The position numbers and the translations under genes were made by a program. The notes under the pieces were generated by a model, which made no database searches, had not been told where the DNA came from, and saw only the letters and a list, made by a program, of their open reading frames with translations. From assembly GCA_019930625.1 (NCBI GenBank), contig CP082844.1:6448001-6512000 (forward strand): DNA of 64,000 bases, in the 5' to 3' direction. This DNA is from Nocardia asteroides (GTDB lineage: Bacteria > Actinomycetota > Actinomycetes > Mycobacteriales > Mycobacteriaceae). Below are positions 61,813 through 64,000 of this stretch, one piece after another (the stretch's first letter is position 1; each line of letters opens with the position of its first letter).

Positions 61813-63359
61813 TCGGCGTCGAGCACAGCCATCGCGGCATTGTGCCCGGGGATGCCGCTGACGCCGCCGCCCCGGATCGCCCCCGCACCGCACAGGAACA
61901 CATTGCGGTGGCCGGTCGCGACGCCCCACCGGGCGGCGGGGTCGGCCGGGTCGGCGTCCTCCGGGAAATAGGGGAAGGCCAGATCCCGGTGGAAGATGTG
62001 TCCACCGGGCAGGCCGACCTCGCGCTCGAGTTCGATCGGCGTCTTCGCCTCGAAGCAGGGCGCGCCGTCGGCATCCGTCGCCAAGCAGTCCGCGATCGGC
62101 TCGGCCAGCACCGAATCCAATTGCGCCAGCGTGGCTTCCACGATCTGGTTCTTCGCCGCCTCGTGATCGGCGGCGAAGAGCTTCCCGCGAGCGTGCAGCC
62201 CGAACAGCGTGAGGGTGTGCGCGCCACCCGCGGCCAGTTCGGGCGCCAGGATCGTCGGGTCGGTCAAGGTATGGCAATAGATTTCGGCGGGCGGCGCGGA
62301 CGGGATACGGCCGATCGCGGCCTCGCCGTAGGCACGGTCGAGCTGAGCGTAGGACTCGCCGATGTGAAAGGTCCCGGCGAATGCCGCGCGCGGATCGACC
62401 TCGGCGTCGCGCAACCGCGGAAGACGGCGCAGCAGCATGTTCATCTTCAGCTGCGCGCCTTCGGGTTTCGGCGGCAGTGTGTCACCGAGCAGTCCGGCGA
62501 GTGTGTACGGCGCGACGTTCGCCAGCACGTGACGCGCGCCGACCTTTCCGTCCGGATAGCCGACCTCCGCTGTGCGGCCGTCGGTTTCGATGCTCGTCAC
62601 TTCGCAGCCGGTGACGATCTCCGCGCCTGCCGCACGCGCGGCCTCGGCCAGCGCGTCGGTCAGCGCGCCCATGCCGCCGACCGGCACGTCCCAGTCGCCG
62701 GTTCCCCCACCGATCACGTGATAGAGGAAGCAGCGGTTCTGCCGCAGCGACGGATCGTGGGCATGGGTGAATGTGCCGATCAACGCGTCGGTGAGCACCA
62801 CCCCGCGCACGACGTCGTCGTCGAAGGTCGACTCGATCGTCTCGCCCAGCGGCCGCTCGAACAGCGCCTCCCAGGTGGCCGCGTCGTCCACGATGTGCCG
62901 CAGCGCCTCCTTGGACGGAAGCGGCCGGGTCAGCGTCGGGAAGACCCGCCGGGCCAACTGCCCCGTGGACTCGTAGAACCGCCGCCACGCGGCGAACTCT
63001 CGATCCGACCCGGTCAGCCGGGCGAAACTCGCCGCCGTCCGCGCCTGCGCCGACGAGACCAGCAGACCCCCGTCACCGACCGGCGTGTAGGACGAGACCG
63101 ACCGCCGCCGCGTCTCGAACCGCAAGCCCAGATCCTGGACGATCGCCCGGGGCAGCAGACTCACCAGATACGAATACCGTGACAGCCGCGCGTCGACGCC
63201 CGCGAACACCCGCGCCGACACCGCGGCGCCACCCGTGTGCGCCTGCCGTTCCAGCACAAGCACCGACCGCCCGGCCCGTGCCGAGTACGCGGCGGCCACC
63301 AAACCGTTGTGCCCGCCGCCGACGATCACGACATCGTAGAAGGAGCGCGTCGGCGTCAT
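61800..63359 (-). CDS. FAD-dependent oxidoreductase, phytoene desaturase/PYROXD2-like
   Basis: 519 aa from ATG 63359. N-terminal dinucleotide-binding DVVIVGGGHNGLVAAAYSARAGRSVLVLERQAHTGGA is typical of CrtI/amine-oxidase-like flavoproteins. GGMGALTDALAEAARAAGAEIVTGCEV and the C-terminal NVFLCGAGAIRGGGVSGIPGHNAA are also family motifs. The CrtI-like substrate (carotenoid, retinoid or other) cannot be told. No carotenoid genes adjoin. Confidence 0.9.
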   Translation of the reverse strand: MTPTRSFYDVVIVGGGHNGLVAAAYSARAGRSVLVLERQAHTGGAAVSARVFAGVDARLSRYSYLVSLLPRAIVQDLGLRFETRRRSVSSYTPVGDGGLLVSSAQARTAASFARLTGSDREFAAWRRFYESTGQLARRVFPTLTRPLPSKEALRHIVDDAATWEALFERPLGETIESTFDDDVVRGVVLTDALIGTFTHAHDPSLRQNRCFLYHVIGGGTGDWDVPVGGMGALTDALAEAARAAGAEIVTGCEVTSIETDGRTAEVGYPDGKVGARHVLANVAPYTLAGLLGDTLPPKPEGAQLKMNMLLRRLPRLRDAEVDPRAAFAGTFHIGESYAQLDRAYGEAAIGRIPSAPPAEIYCHTLTDPTILAPELAAGGAHTLTLFGLHARGKLFAADHEAAKNQIVEATLAQLDSVLAEPIADCLATDADGAPCFEAKTPIELEREVGLPGGHIFHRDLAFPYFPEDADPADPAARWGVATGHRNVFLCGAGAIRGGGVSGIPGHNAAMAVLDADQAG

Positions 63360-63420
63360 CCGTTCTCGATAGCACGAATCGGCGCCGAACGACAGCATCC
63401 CGGCCGACGACAATCGGAAG

Positions 63421-63603
63421 CGGGAGCGCCCCGCGAAGACAAAGCCGCGGTGGGAAACCCTCTCGCCGTTCACCGCCATCTATCAGCGATTGCGGTACGA
63501 CGCCGGGTGGACGACCCATGCGCTCGACAGCGGGCACAACCTGATGCGAGACGCTCCCGAAGATCTGCTGCGGATACTGCTCGACGTCGCCCGACCGCGC
63601 TGA
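63421..63603 (+). pseudogene. 3' remnant of an alpha/beta hydrolase gene
   Basis: In frame to the TGA at 63601-63603, the translation reads PRWETLSPFTAIYQRL, then RYDAGWTTHALDSGHNLMRD and APEDLLRILLDVARPR. The SGHN...DAPEDLLRILL block is the C-terminal catalytic-His region of alpha/beta hydrolases. There is no start codon; the frame closes at 63372, next to the divergent FAD gene. About four-fifths of a hydrolase is missing. Confidence 0.55.
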
Positions 63604-63626
63604 GCCCGGCCGCCCGGAACGCCGAA

Positions 63627-63656
63627 GACCCCGCCCGGCGGTGATCGGACGGGGTC
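63627..63656. terminator. Hairpin near the right edge
   Basis: GACCCCG (63627-63633) pairs with CGGGGTC (63650-63656), with CCCG/CGG continuing inside after one mismatch. It lies between the hydrolase remnant and the minus-strand remnant, so it may terminate either. Confidence 0.5.
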
Positions 63657-63696
63657 GGGTGTCCCCCAACGAACGTTTCGTCGGGGTCGCCAATAT

Positions 63697-64000
63697 CTAC
63701 TTCGCCGGGACACAGCCGACGGCCGCGCCGCCCGATGCCGCCGACCAGGGTGCCGATGGTGGCGCCGACGGTGATGGCGCTGGTCATGCGGGAACAGCCG
63801 GGTCGTACTCGGTCCTCCACGGCGCCAGAGCCGCACCTGCAAATTCACCATTCCGCGCCCAAGGCGGGGCGTTCACCATCTGCGTGGCGCGCACCGGCGA
63901 CTGCATCACGATGTTCGCGCTCACGGCGGCCGGCAGCTGCTGATCGCGCTGCTGGCTTCGTGCACGGTCGCGATGTACGCCTTCCCGTTCCAGAAGCTGC
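63697..64000 (-). pseudogene. Decayed or frameshifted small secreted-protein gene (partial)
   Basis: Three minus-strand frames in succession look coding: KAYIATVHEASSAIS (to 63921), then VSANIVMQSPVRATQMVNAPPW...EYDPAVPA (stop at 63784-63786), then MTSAITVGATIGTLVGGIG (from 63787). Removing one base near 63730 would continue as GAAVGCVPAK and stop at 63697. The glycine-zipper end resembles the gene at 27223. Sequencing errors are an alternative. Its 5' end is outside the window. Confidence 0.35.

Noticed and set aside
1..64000. tRNA, rRNA, CRISPR array, insertion sequence, prophage or integrative element
   Set aside because: I found no direct-repeat array, transposase, integrase or recognisable structural RNA. 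The only recombinase-like gene lacks the catalytic serine and is not flanked by attachment-like repeats.

Overview
The window is high-GC, gene-dense actinobacterial chromosome. It is most likely Nocardia, or a close mycolic-acid relative. The evidence is a complete mce lipid-import operon with a Mas accessory gene, an LGFP-repeat secreted protein, a LysG/LysE pair, a DinB/mycothiol-transferase-type protein, F420/flavin luciferase-like enzymes, a DUF574 methyltransferase, an IdeR-like iron box and several small secreted proteins typical of Nocardia. I see no tRNA, rRNA, CRISPR array, transposase, integrase or attachment site. The genus call is inference from gene content.

Layout. 1-6 kb: a short-chain dehydrogenase divergent from a TetR regulator with a near-perfect operator between them, an LLM flavoenzyme, lysE/lysG, an LGFP protein and an MDR dehydrogenase. 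6-11 kb: an unassigned imperfect hairpin, a DUF5753-type XRE regulator, a small flavin-binding protein, a DUF574 methyltransferase coupled to a beta-sandwich protein, and an MpaB-type oxygenase. 11-20.3 kb, minus strand: yrbEA-yrbEB-mceA-B-C-D-E-F-mas, packed with 4-base start/stop overlaps and preceded by a perfect 11+11 bp inverted repeat. 20.5-28 kb: several very small membrane or secreted proteins, a TerD-AIM24 fusion, a metallophosphoesterase and a DinB protein. 28-31.3 kb: a GAF/BTAD-like regulator, an aldehyde dehydrogenase and a DUF779 protein, closed by two strong hairpins. 31.4-41.4 kb: transporters (DHA2, amino-acid permease, NupC), a serine hydrolase, flavoenzymes, an iron-regulated siderophore-interacting protein and a chimeric GlxA/HD ORF.

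41.5-47.8 kb is the most unusual part. An ABC importer of the nitrate/sulfonate/ThiY class (minus strand) faces a CitA/CitB-type two-component system (plus strand). About 170 bp covering the ATPase promoter, ribosome-binding site and first ~18 codons is duplicated next to the sensor kinase. In the second copy the ATPase start has become a 34-codon leader ORF coupled by ATGA to an orphan serine-recombinase-like gene lacking the catalytic serine. 48-64 kb: a Gfo/Idh oxidoreductase, a bile-acid-symporter-family protein, a Ser/Thr kinase, an M50-like protease, gluconokinase, another LLM enzyme, a CocE-type hydrolase divergent from a Tat-exported dienelactone-hydrolase lipoprotein, a sugar-dehydrogenase-like lipoprotein, ohrR-ohr-MDR (organic peroxide response), an FAD-dependent oxidoreductase and two gene remnants at the right edge.
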